From NCBI RefSeq assembly GCF_002777965.1, contig NZ_NGVR01000023.1, positions 124,001-188,000 on the forward strand: a stretch of DNA of 64,000 bases, given 5' to 3'. Below the pieces are notes generated by a model. That model did no database searches. It was given only the letters and a program-made list of their open reading frames with translations, and had not been told where the DNA came from. A program made the translations under genes and the position numbers. This document shows positions 54,738-63,524 of the stretch, in pieces; within the stretch, counting starts at the first letter, position 1, and the number at the start of each line of letters is the position of its first letter. This DNA comes from Proteus columbae (lineage in GTDB: Bacteria > Pseudomonadota > Gammaproteobacteria > Enterobacterales > Enterobacteriaceae).

Positions 54738-56840
54738 ATGTCCCTTTCTCAATCCGTTAAAAATCAAATAAGTCAGTGGTATAAAGCCTTACCAGAACAT
54801 ATTGAAGGGTTTATTCCTAGAGCACCACAGCGTGAAATGATTGCTGAGGTCGCCAAGACTTTTTCTGATGAAATGGGTCGCCATCTTGTTATTGAGGCTC
54901 CTACTGGGGTGGGTAAAACACTCTCTTATCTTATTCCGGGTATTGCAATTAGCCGTGATGAGAAAAAACCACTGATAATCAGTACGGCAAATGTGGCACT
55001 GCAAGATCAAATTTATAGTAAAGATCTGCCATTACTTAAAAAAATCATTCCTGATCTTACGTTTACTGGCGCTTTCGGTCGTGGACGTTACTTATGCCCT
55101 CGCAATTTAGATGCGATTTGTGCAACAGAAGGCGAGCAAATTGACTTAATGTTTTTGCTTGAAGATAAAGTGGATGTTGCGACGAGTGCAGAAAGAGAAA
55201 TTTGCCAAGAGCTCAAAAATGATTTCACTAGTTTCGGTTGGGATGGTTTACGTGATCACCATAAACGAGCGCTAACAGACAGTTTATGGCGTAAAATCAG
55301 TACTGATAAAATGAATTGCTTAGGGCGTAATTGCCAATATTATCATCGTTGTCCTTTTTTTATTGCACGCCGCGAAATTGATGAAGTAGATGTGGTTATT
55401 ACCAACCATGCTTTAGTGATGGCGGCAATGGAAAGTGAATCTGTGTTACCTGATGCTAAAAATCTGCTTTTGGTACTTGATGAAGGACATCATATTCCTG
55501 ATGTTGCGCGAGATGCACTTGAAGTCGAAGGAGAAATAACCTTAGTTTCTCTTAATAATCAGCTTGATAATATTACTCGCCATGTTAGTCAGTATTTAGC
55601 GCAATTTATTCCGGTAAGACCGCCTAAATTGGCTGATCCTATTCGTTTTGATGCTCATATTGCTAAGTTACGTGAAGCCTATCAAGAGGTTGATACATTT
55701 ACGCGAGCACTATTACCAGAACGCAGTGAACAAGATGAATATCTCTTCCCATTAGGTGAATTACCAGAACAACTTTTGTTAAGTTGCCAGACATTATTTA
55801 AACTAACAGATGGTTTAAAAATGCTGGGCGAAGCTATTTTAAACGATTTAACAGAACGGACAGCGAAAGAAGATGTTGTGCGTTTACATCGTGCCATTTT
55901 AACTACCAGTAGGATGGTGGGTTATTTAGAAAATATGGCAAAACTTTGGCGCTTAGCCACATTAGAGCAAACCTCAAAAGCACCTGTATCCAAATGGTTA
56001 ACTCGCCGTTACGATAAAAAACAGTCTCATCTCTATTTTCATTGTGCAGGTATTCGGGTTAGTGAACAATTGACGCAATTATTATGGAAAAACATTCCTC
56101 ATGTGGTTATTACGTCTGCAACATTACGTTCATTAAATAGCTATTCTCGTATTCAAGAATTGACGGGATTAAGCGAGCAATTTGATGATCGCTTTATTAC
56201 GTTGTCTTCACCTTTTGAGCATCAAAAGCAAGGTAAACTCGTGATCCCCAAAATGCACTATGAGCCAACTATGCTCCATGAACGTGAGCATTTAAAAGAG
56301 ATGGCTCGTTATTTTCGCCAAGAAATGGCAGAGAATAATCATCGAGGGCAATTGGTTTTATTTAGCAGCCAACGTGCAATGGATGGCTTTTTAGAAGAAG
56401 TGAAAGATTTGCGTTTATGCTTATTAGTACAAGGCGATCAACCACGTTATCGATTAGTTGAAACACATTGCAAGCGTATTGATGCGGGTGATAATAGTGT
56501 ATTGATTGGCTTACAATCTTTTGCTGAAGGTCTAGATTTAAAAGGCGATTACTTAACACAGGTACATATCCATAAAATTGCCTTTCCTCCGGTGACGGAT
56601 CCAGTGATCGTAACTGAGGGGGAGTGGTTAAAATCACTCAAACGCTATCCTTTTGAAGTGCAAAGCTTACCCAGTGCATCGTTTAATTTAATTCAGCAAG
56701 TTGGACGTCTTATTCGTAGTCATCACTGTCATGGTGAAATCGTTATTTATGACCGACGTTTGTTAACTAAAAACTATGGTTCTCGATTATTGACTGCATT
56801 GCCGGTTTTTCCTATCTATCAGCCAGATATGCCAAAATAG
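54738..56840 (+). CDS. dinG: DinG, ATP-dependent DNA helicase (XPD-like)
   Basis: A 5'-3' iron-sulfur helicase that resolves R-loops and D-loops. The 700-residue protein has Walker A APTGVGKT near 54-61, a four-cysteine Fe-S segment (LCPRNLDAIC, then CLGRNCQYYHRC), the DEAH-type box as VLDEGHH (Gly replaces Ala), and motif VI QQVGRLIRS. The ATG at 54738 fits homologues; an in-frame GTG at 54732 is just upstream. Damage-inducible in E. coli; the possible box here is noted separately. Confidence 0.94.
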   Translation: MSLSQSVKNQISQWYKALPEHIEGFIPRAPQREMIAEVAKTFSDEMGRHLVIEAPTGVGKTLSYLIPGIAISRDEKKPLIISTANVALQDQIYSKDLPLLKKIIPDLTFTGAFGRGRYLCPRNLDAICATEGEQIDLMFLLEDKVDVATSAEREICQELKNDFTSFGWDGLRDHHKRALTDSLWRKISTDKMNCLGRNCQYYHRCPFFIARREIDEVDVVITNHALVMAAMESESVLPDAKNLLLVLDEGHHIPDVARDALEVEGEITLVSLNNQLDNITRHVSQYLAQFIPVRPPKLADPIRFDAHIAKLREAYQEVDTFTRALLPERSEQDEYLFPLGELPEQLLLSCQTLFKLTDGLKMLGEAILNDLTERTAKEDVVRLHRAILTTSRMVGYLENMAKLWRLATLEQTSKAPVSKWLTRRYDKKQSHLYFHCAGIRVSEQLTQLLWKNIPHVVITSATLRSLNSYSRIQELTGLSEQFDDRFITLSSPFEHQKQGKLVIPKMHYEPTMLHEREHLKEMARYFRQEMAENNHRGQLVLFSSQRAMDGFLEEVKDLRLCLLVQGDQPRYRLVETHCKRIDAGDNSVLIGLQSFAEGLDLKGDYLTQVHIHKIAFPPVTDPVIVTEGEWLKSLKRYPFEVQSLPSASFNLIQQVGRLIRSHHCHGEIVIYDRRLLTKNYGSRLLTALPVFPIYQPDMPK

Positions 56841-57429
56841 AACCGTTTTATTTTTATCGGTGTTTTATGCTTTATCATTCACTTTTATATGATTAATGGC
56901 GGAATATTTTTATATAGAGAATGCTTTTATTTCCTATTTTATTTTTATAAAAAATAAAATATATAAACGGTTAAATACGAGACAACTTATCTTATAGTTA
57001 AATATATTTAACCATTATGTTTTTATTCTCATTTTTATATTCTCTTTTGTTTTTAACTTGCATTTATTATGAATCTTATTATTATTTTAAAAAATTAAAT
57101 TTTTATATTTGAAATGCAATAATTTATTTACAAAATTTAATTGAATTATAACAAAAATAGAGTGGAATTAGATTTTTTTATTTATTGTTGAATTAAGAAA
57201 AAGTATATATTTTATTTAGATTTTTTATCATTTATTATTTGTATTTAATTTGATTGAATAAGTGGGTGGTTTTGTTTTTTATTTTGTTTCGCAATTAAGA
57301 TAATCGCTCAATAAATTCATAAAAAATAACATGTCTTATAACGTGTTGATTGTTATGCAAATAATATTCTATTTTTTGATTTTTGTTTTATTTGTTAGTT
57401 GTGTTTTTTACTTCATTTTTCTTTCTATT

Positions 57430-57443
57430 TTGATATTAATCAA
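57430..57443. promoter_or_regulatory. Perfect FNR-binding site
   Basis: TTGAT-ATTA-ATCAA matches all ten consensus positions of FNR (TTGAT-N4-ATCAA). TATCAATGAT about 20 bp downstream is a plausible -10 region, placing a start near 57473 and a leader of about 295 nt before the hydrogenase-like operon. Confidence 0.75.
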
Positions 57444-57521
57444 TAAAGTAAACTATATTTTATCAATGATGCGTCATGATGTTTTTTTTAAATTTTTCTT
57501 CAGTACAATATCTACCTTAAT

Positions 57522-57602
57522 AACACCCTATCACTTATTGAATTAAAAAAATCTCTCCTGATTTTCTTAAATGAAACGATGATTGCTGATAGGGTGTTTT
57601 TA
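57522..57602 (+). terminator. Long-loop inverted repeat with U-tract in the operon leader (possible attenuator or sRNA terminator)
   Basis: AACACCCTATCA (57522-57533) pairs perfectly with TGATAGGGTGTT (57587-57598) over a 53-nt loop, followed by TTTTAC. The downstream arm plus T-run looks like a terminator arm. The large loop suggests a regulated structure, or the 3-prime end of an FNR-driven small RNA of about 125 nt. Confidence 0.5.
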
Positions 57603-57768
57603 CTCAAATAAACTAGGTTATTTAAGGTTAATACTTATTTTAAGTATTGATCTTTTTATTAATAAAATCATATAAATATATTTAACAAAAATAAGTTTTA
57701 ACTCTTTATATATTACTACTTTTAAACGGTAGTTTTATTTATATATTAAAGCAGGAGCATTGTAAAAA

Positions 57769-59325
57769 ATGAAATCTATTCTCCCTACAAAAGAAGAAAG
57801 TGACGAGAAATTATTATCTCGGCGTTCTTTCTTTTCATTTGCTGGAAAGATGAGTCTTGCAGCAGGGGTAACCGCCGTGACTGCAGGATGTGATGGTAAT
57901 ATTTCGGGAGGTACGGGTTGGGTGCCTGAGCAATATAATGCGAAAGGTACTTTCCCAGTACAAGTCCGAGGCCGAATTCCTATTGATCCTAATAATGTGG
58001 CAATTTGTCGTGATGATAAAAAATGCATTTTATGTGGTCAATGTGTTGAGGTGTGTGAAAAAGTGCAAACGGTGATGGGAAATTATGATTTACCGTTAAT
58101 TGATAGCGTTCCTTGTATTGATTGTGGGCAATGTACGCTTTGGTGTCCAACCGGTGCGATAACCGAAGTTGATGACACGGATAAGGTAATTAGGGCTTTA
58201 TTAGATCCAACACTGCATGTTGTTGTTCAAACTGCGCCTGCAACACGAGTGGCATTGGGTGAAGAGTTTGGTATGCAACCGGGTAAGGATATTGAGTTAC
58301 TGCAAGTTGCTGCACTGAGAAAACTGGGTTTTGATAAAGTTTTTGATACGAACTTTTCTGCTGATTTAACCATTATGGAAGAAGCGACAGAATTACTGCA
58401 ACGAATTCAAAATAAGGGTGTATTACCGCAATTTACATCGTGCTCGCCGGGTTGGGTTAAGTTTTGCGAAATGTTTTATCCTGAATTGATCCCTAATCTA
58501 TCTTCAGCAAAATCACCCATGACAATGTTGGGTTCGATGATAAAAACCTATTATGCCAAAGAGCAAAATATCGATCCTACCAAAATTGTCTCTGTTGCCA
58601 TTATGCCATGTACCGCTAAAAAATCAGAAGCGGCACGCCCTGAAATGAATGGTGCTAGTGTGTTATGGGAAAAACCTGATCTTCGTGATGTTGATATCGT
58701 GCTAACAACAAGAGAGCTCGCCAGATTAATAAAAAGCCACAATATCGATTTAACCTCCCTGCAACCCGCAAATTATGATCGCTTAATGTCGGAATATAGT
58801 GGTGCAGGTGCCATTTTCGGCGTAACAGGGGGCGTAATGGAAGCGGCAGTCAGAACCAGCTACTACTTTATTACGGGTGAAAGACCACCAGAACCTTTAT
58901 TTAATTTACAACCTGTACGTGGATTAGAAGGCATCAAAGAGGCAACAGTAGATATTCCAGGAGTGGGTGAAATCCGCGTTGCGGTTTGCTCTGGGATGGG
59001 AAACGCACGCCCTGTTTTAGAAGCAATTCAAAAAGGGGAAAAACAGTGGCACTTTGTTGAATTTATGGGATGTCCCGGTGGTTGTATTGCTGGTGGTGGG
59101 CAACCTCGTTCAGCATTACCGCCTTCAGATGAAATACGTGCTTTACGTATGAAAGCGCTTTATAACAAAGATGAACGAGCCACTATTCGCTTAAGTTATG
59201 AAAACAGTGAAATTCAAAGTATTTACGAACAATTTTTAGGCGAACCTTGTGGTGAACGCGCTCACCAGTTGCTTCATACGCATTACCAAGATCGCAGTAT
59301 TCATTTTAACAAAAAGAAAGCTTAA
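57769..59325 (+). CDS. Tat-exported [FeFe]-hydrogenase-like catalytic subunit with a variant H-cluster ligand
   Basis: A 518-residue iron-sulfur protein. The N-terminus has a twin-arginine motif (SRRSFF at 17-22) and a hydrophobic stretch ending VTAGC (Cys41, a possible lipidation site). Two [4Fe-4S] ferredoxin sites follow (Cys 86, 89, 92, 96 and 116, 119, 122, 126). The H-domain has TSCSPGW (223-229), MPCTAKKSE (Cys281) and FMGCPGGCIAGGGQP (Cys435, Cys439). A C-terminal small-subunit-like tail follows (YNKDERATIRLSYENSEIQ). In known hydrogenases the first motif is TSCCPGW and its second Cys binds the H-cluster; here it is Ser226. It heads an operon with Fe-S and NrfD-type subunits, indicating quinone-linked electron transfer at the periplasmic face. 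Activity is unproven. Confidence 0.85.
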   Translation: MKSILPTKEESDEKLLSRRSFFSFAGKMSLAAGVTAVTAGCDGNISGGTGWVPEQYNAKGTFPVQVRGRIPIDPNNVAICRDDKKCILCGQCVEVCEKVQTVMGNYDLPLIDSVPCIDCGQCTLWCPTGAITEVDDTDKVIRALLDPTLHVVVQTAPATRVALGEEFGMQPGKDIELLQVAALRKLGFDKVFDTNFSADLTIMEEATELLQRIQNKGVLPQFTSCSPGWVKFCEMFYPELIPNLSSAKSPMTMLGSMIKTYYAKEQNIDPTKIVSVAIMPCTAKKSEAARPEMNGASVLWEKPDLRDVDIVLTTRELARLIKSHNIDLTSLQPANYDRLMSEYSGAGAIFGVTGGVMEAAVRTSYYFITGERPPEPLFNLQPVRGLEGIKEATVDIPGVGEIRVAVCSGMGNARPVLEAIQKGEKQWHFVEFMGCPGGCIAGGGQPRSALPPSDEIRALRMKALYNKDERATIRLSYENSEIQSIYEQFLGEPCGERAHQLLHTHYQDRSIHFNKKKA

Positions 59326-59343
59326 AGATTGAGGAAACACATT

Positions 59344-60174
59344 ATGTCTAAAGGTGTATTAGTCGATCTTACAAAGTGTATCGGCTGCGGTAGTTGTACA
59401 GTTGCATGTAAAATGTACAACGAAAATAAATGGATAGAAGACAGACAACCCACTAGTGGTGAGAATGCCAAACTCGCGGATGAAAACTGGACTGTTATCA
59501 AAACAGTCACGGTTGAAAAAGAAGATAAAGCGGTGTGGCGTTATGTCAAAGAACAGTGTTTTCACTGTATTGATCCTGCTTGTGCATCAGCGTGCTTTGC
59601 TAAAGCCTTTCAAAAAACGCCAGCAGGGCCAGTGGTTTACTATCCTGATCTCTGTGTGGGTTGCCGATATTGCATGGTGGCTTGTCCTTTTGATATTCCT
59701 AAATATGAGTGGGAAAAATCACTTCCTTATGTCACTAAATGCATGATGTGCTCATCGCGTGTAGAAGAAGGGCAATCACCAGCATGTGTTGCAGTTTGTC
59801 CTACACAAGCGTTGATATTTGGTGACCGACAAACCTTATTAGAAAAAGCCAGAGAAACCATCACGAATAATCCAGAATATGTTCAGCATATTTATGGTGA
59901 AAAAGAAGTGGGAGGGACTGAATGGCTCTATATTTCGGATGTTCCATTTGAAAAACTAGGTTTTAAAACAGGGTTAACTGAAAAACCACTCTCTTCTTAT
60001 ACCTCTGATTTTATGAAATATACGCCGATTGCAGGTGCGACTTGGGCTGTGATTTTGGGGGGTATTGCCATGTTTAATCACAGAAAAGACAAAGTTAGCC
60101 GTGATGAGCAATCCCATCAGCATCTAGAGCATAACCAGAATAGCACTGATGAAGAAACAAGGAGATCAGAATGA
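59344..60174 (+). CDS. Four-cluster ferredoxin-type electron-transfer subunit (HybA/DmsB-like)
   Basis: A 276-residue protein with four Cys-rich [4Fe-4S] motifs. The first is CIGCGSCTVAC (Cys 12, 15, 18, 22), then CFHCIDPACASAC, CVGCRYCMVAC, and CMMCSSRV with ACVAVC. A single hydrophobic helix near the C-terminus (AGATWAVILGGIAMF) would anchor it. No signal peptide is present, so export would have to ride on the Tat signal of the catalytic subunit. ATG 59344 follows GAGGAA; an in-frame TTG at 59329 is poorer. Its stop overlaps the NrfD-type gene by 4 bp. It should pass electrons between the hydrogenase-like subunit and the membrane subunit. Confidence 0.9.
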   Translation: MSKGVLVDLTKCIGCGSCTVACKMYNENKWIEDRQPTSGENAKLADENWTVIKTVTVEKEDKAVWRYVKEQCFHCIDPACASACFAKAFQKTPAGPVVYYPDLCVGCRYCMVACPFDIPKYEWEKSLPYVTKCMMCSSRVEEGQSPACVAVCPTQALIFGDRQTLLEKARETITNNPEYVQHIYGEKEVGGTEWLYISDVPFEKLGFKTGLTEKPLSSYTSDFMKYTPIAGATWAVILGGIAMFNHRKDKVSRDEQSHQHLEHNQNSTDEETRRSE

Positions 60175-61316
60175 GTGTTATCGATAATACGACCCACTTT
60201 GGTAAGTGGCGTTTTCCTATGACACCTGTGCGCTGGGTGCTTGTTGCTATCAGTTTGATTGCCGTAGGGCTTATCTTATTTCGCTTAGTCACAGGATTGG
60301 GATTAGTGACTAATCTTAATGATGAATGGCCTTGGGGGCTTTGGATCTCGTTTGACGTGATGTGTGGTGTGGCGTTAGCAGGGGGCGGATATGGTACGGC
60401 ATTAATTGTTTATGTGTTTAAACAAGAGCAATTTTCGAGTATTGCCCGAAGTGCTGCATTAACGTCATTAATTGGTTATTTATTGGTGATGGTAGGGCTT
60501 TTCCTTGATATTGGGCAATGGTGGAATTTCTGGCGACCATTAGTTTCTCAAGGTCATAGTTCAGTATTATTTGAAGTCTTTATTTGTGTTTCTGTTTACA
60601 CCAGTGTGCAATTAATTGAATTTGGTGAAGTGGCAACTGAGCGAATTGGACGAAAATATCATCAGTTTTTCCGTAAAATATTACCGGTATTGTTAGTTAT
60701 TGGCATTGCAATTCCATCAATGCACCAATCATCGCTTGGGGCGCTTTATTTACTAATGGTTGATAAACTGCATCCATTATGGTGGTCGCCAATTATTTTC
60801 TTCCAATTTTTAATTTCGTCATTCTTTGTGGGGCCTGCGATGATCGCAGTCGAAACTGCATTAGCAGGTCGAGCGTTTAACCATAAAGTGCCAATGTCGG
60901 TATTAAGTGGATTAGTTCGAATTTCAGGTTATGCAATGCTGGTTTATTTAGCGTTGAAATTCGGCAGTATTATTGCAGAAGGTAAAATACATTACCTTTT
61001 CGAAGGCAGCTTTGAATCTTTATTCTTTTGGATTGAAGTTGGTTTTGGCGTTATTGTGCCGTTAATTATCTGTTTCTCACCATTAATAAAACGTCGAGGC
61101 TGGCTAGTAACCTTTGGTGCGCTAGTCGCTTTGGGGGTTATTTTAAACCGTTATAACGTTGTGGTGACAGGTATGGTGACATCAACAGGTGTCTCTTATT
61201 GGCCATCTCTACCAGAATTAACTATCACTCTTGGTCTGGTTTCAATGGGGGCGCTTGCTTATTTATTTATCTGCGAAAACTTCCGTATTATTGAACATGA
61301 AGACGACAAACATTAA
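60171..61316 (+). CDS. NrfD/PsrC/HybB-type integral membrane subunit
   Basis: A 381-residue membrane protein with about nine to ten helices, of the NrfD/PsrC family that exchanges electrons with quinones. DEWPWGLWISFDVMCGVALAGGGYG is the characteristic start (split here for length: PWGLWISFDV and GVALAGGGYG), and MHQSSLGALYLLM and LHPLWWSP are conserved, as in HybB. No haem-binding motif is visible. It overlaps the Fe-S gene (ATGA), completing a three-gene operon that ends in a terminator. Confidence 0.92.
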   Translation: MSVIDNTTHFGKWRFPMTPVRWVLVAISLIAVGLILFRLVTGLGLVTNLNDEWPWGLWISFDVMCGVALAGGGYGTALIVYVFKQEQFSSIARSAALTSLIGYLLVMVGLFLDIGQWWNFWRPLVSQGHSSVLFEVFICVSVYTSVQLIEFGEVATERIGRKYHQFFRKILPVLLVIGIAIPSMHQSSLGALYLLMVDKLHPLWWSPIIFFQFLISSFFVGPAMIAVETALAGRAFNHKVPMSVLSGLVRISGYAMLVYLALKFGSIIAEGKIHYLFEGSFESLFFWIEVGFGVIVPLIICFSPLIKRRGWLVTFGALVALGVILNRYNVVVTGMVTSTGVSYWPSLPELTITLGLVSMGALAYLFICENFRIIEHEDDKH

Positions 61317-61321
61317 TTAAC

Positions 61322-61352
61322 TTAATGCCCAATTAAATTGGGCATTTTTTAT
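61322..61352 (+). terminator. Terminator after the hydrogenase-like operon
   Basis: AATGCCCAATT directly precedes AAATTGGGCATT, followed by a T-run. Confidence 0.88.
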
Positions 61353-61392
61353 AAATAAAACCAAGAAAATACTCTTTTTTATTCTTTTATTA

Positions 61393-63447
61393 ATGATAAA
61401 TAGAACGATAAATATGCCTATTTTAAAAAAATCCTTATGGTTTATTTCATCCTCTTTGCTTTCGATTACACCAATTTTTAGTTATTCCCAAGCGAGTGAA
61501 AATAAACCAGAACATATTATTGTCAGTGGACAAAAAGAAGATCATACGTCAAATCGTGTTTACAGCATTGAATCTGAAAAAATAAGCAATATAGCAGGAG
61601 GAACTAATTTAATTACGGTTGATCATGAAAATCGCTTATTAACGTTGAATGATGCCTTAAAGGATCAACCAGGTATCGTGATACAAAGTTTATTTGGTGG
61701 ATTAGATCAACCTCGTTTAAGCATTCGAGGTTCAGGTGTTCAAAGTGCGCCACTTTCTAGAGGGGTATTATTACTCCAAGACGGACTGCCTCTTAATGAA
61801 GCCGATGGTAGCTTTCACTCAAGTATGATTGATGTACGAGACGTTCAATTGATTAGCATTCGTCGCGGTGCAAATAGTACACAATTGCAAAGTAATAACT
61901 TAGGGGGAGAGCTTGATTTTATCACCTATACAGGACGAAATAACCAAAATCAATTGCGTTATGAACAAGGTTCTTTTGGGCGTCAAGGTCTACAAATGGC
62001 GTTAGGCGGTTATAGTGATGATCATCCTATTGATGCCAGAATAAGCCTAAGTTATGACCATTATAATGGATATCGAGATCACTCTGCTTCTCAGCGTAAA
62101 ACAATGCGCTCAACACTCGGATATACCTCTGACAACTTTGAAAATAGAACATGGATTAATTGGACTGATCTGCGTTTTGATGTTCCCGGCCCTGCAACAT
62201 CACAAATGCTTGCCGATGATCCAAAAAGTGTATTACCTGCTATCCAGAAAAAAGATCCCCATCGTAATGTAGAGCAAATACGCATTGCGAATAAATCAAC
62301 ATGGGATCTCGGTGCTCACGATATTCAATTAGGATGGTGGTATTCACAAACACATGATAATTTCAAAACACCCAGCCATTATCAGTTTGTGAATTATTAT
62401 ACTAAAGGCGCTCAATTTAATTATAAATTAGAAACTCAGCGTATTAGTTATCGTGCAGCATTAGCGTGGGATCATTCGATAATGAAAGATGATATCGAGA
62501 AAAATCCCAAAGGTTGGTTAGGGCGATATGATGGACGTGCTGAAAATATCTATGCATCTTTAGGCGCAGGAATACATATTAGTAACAATGTGTTGTTTAA
62601 TCTGGACATAAAAGGAACTCATGCGAAAAGAGATGTATTTTCGAGCCATAATTCTCTTGAACAATCCTTTAATTTCTTAACACCTAAAGTTGGGTTGGTT
62701 TGGTATCCTAATTACAATACACGCTTATTTGCTAATGTCAGTATGAGCCAAGAGCCAGCTTCTTTTAATGATATTATTAATCCTAAAGCGCCGTTAAATA
62801 AGGTTAATCTGTTAAAACTCTCGCCTCAAAAAGCAACCAGTTTTGAAGTCGGTAGTGACAGCGATTTAACAGAAAATATAAGTTGGGGCGTAGTGCTCTA
62901 TCGTAGCTTTATCAAAGATGAATATATTACATCGCACGATACAAACGGGAATATTGTCGATATTTATAATTATCCTGCTAAAACTCGCCATCAAGGTGTT
63001 GAATTCAGTATAAATGCGATCCAACCTCTTCCTATTGGTGATTTTCTCTATCGTGCAACATGGACGTATAATGATTTTCGTTTTATGGGCGGGGAATATA
63101 ATAGAAAATACATTGCAGGTGTTCCTAGAAATATTATTACTGGTGAAGTTTATTACCAATTAGAAGGATTAAAATTAGGGCCTACAATTTATTGGTCGCC
63201 AACAGAGGTTGCTGTTGACCATGGTAATCACTTTGATATTCAAAAAAGAGAGCCATTTGTATTATTAGGATTTAATGCACATTATCAATATGACAATACA
63301 TGGTCGACTTACCTTAATTTAGATAACATAACCAATAAACGTTATGTGGCAAGCACCTTAGCCAATCCAACAGTGAAAAAGAATGATGCCTTACTTTTCC
63401 CTGGCAATGGTTTTAGTGTTAATGCGGGTGTTGTGTATAAATTTTAA
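61393..63447 (+). CDS. TonB-dependent outer-membrane receptor, YncD/FecA-like
   Basis: A 684-residue receptor. The N-terminal signal peptide ends around SYSQA (residue 33). A plug domain follows with DALKDQPGIVIQ, LSIRGSG, LLLQDGLPLNEADGS and ISIRRGANSTQL, then a 22-strand barrel with a C-terminal aromatic end (VVYKF). YDHYNGYRDHSAS and KTRHQGVEFSI resemble E. coli YncD, a receptor for the cofactor PQQ. The ligand cannot be read from sequence. The start could be 61393 or the internal ATG at 61414. It is 76 bp after the hydrogenase-like operon, behind a terminator, so it is probably a separate unit. Confidence 0.88.
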   Translation: MINRTINMPILKKSLWFISSSLLSITPIFSYSQASENKPEHIIVSGQKEDHTSNRVYSIESEKISNIAGGTNLITVDHENRLLTLNDALKDQPGIVIQSLFGGLDQPRLSIRGSGVQSAPLSRGVLLLQDGLPLNEADGSFHSSMIDVRDVQLISIRRGANSTQLQSNNLGGELDFITYTGRNNQNQLRYEQGSFGRQGLQMALGGYSDDHPIDARISLSYDHYNGYRDHSASQRKTMRSTLGYTSDNFENRTWINWTDLRFDVPGPATSQMLADDPKSVLPAIQKKDPHRNVEQIRIANKSTWDLGAHDIQLGWWYSQTHDNFKTPSHYQFVNYYTKGAQFNYKLETQRISYRAALAWDHSIMKDDIEKNPKGWLGRYDGRAENIYASLGAGIHISNNVLFNLDIKGTHAKRDVFSSHNSLEQSFNFLTPKVGLVWYPNYNTRLFANVSMSQEPASFNDIINPKAPLNKVNLLKLSPQKATSFEVGSDSDLTENISWGVVLYRSFIKDEYITSHDTNGNIVDIYNYPAKTRHQGVEFSINAIQPLPIGDFLYRATWTYNDFRFMGGEYNRKYIAGVPRNIITGEVYYQLEGLKLGPTIYWSPTEVAVDHGNHFDIQKREPFVLLGFNAHYQYDNTWSTYLNLDNITNKRYVASTLANPTVKKNDALLFPGNGFSVNAGVVYKF

Positions 63448-63462
63448 TTCAAGTAGAAAATA

Positions 63463-63497
63463 GACAAAGGCTGCCTTACACGACAGCCTTTTTTATA
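63463..63497. terminator. Bidirectional terminator between the TonB receptor gene and dps
   Basis: AAGGCTG and CAGCCTT arms around CCTTACACGA, with T residues on the right. It separates convergent genes. Confidence 0.83.
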
Positions 63498-63524
63498 TAT
63501 TAATCACGTCTTTTTACACGTAGA

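Larger units (their letters stand above)
56841..57768. promoter_or_regulatory. AT-rich intergenic region with an FNR site and a long hairpin ahead of the hydrogenase-like operon
   Basis: About 930 bp of very AT-rich DNA. A 71-codon hydrophobic frame at 57331-57546 has no ribosome site and overlaps regulatory signals, so I do not call it a gene. The FNR site and the hairpin are listed separately. The left 450 bp show nothing beyond A/T-rich tracts, a likely H-NS-type target. Confidence 0.6.

Noticed and set aside
57331-57546. A 71-codon hydrophobic frame upstream of the hydrogenase-like operon
   Set aside because: No ribosome site; composition reflects the T-rich DNA; it contains a perfect FNR site and its stop lies inside the loop of the long hairpin, so the region is better explained as regulatory.
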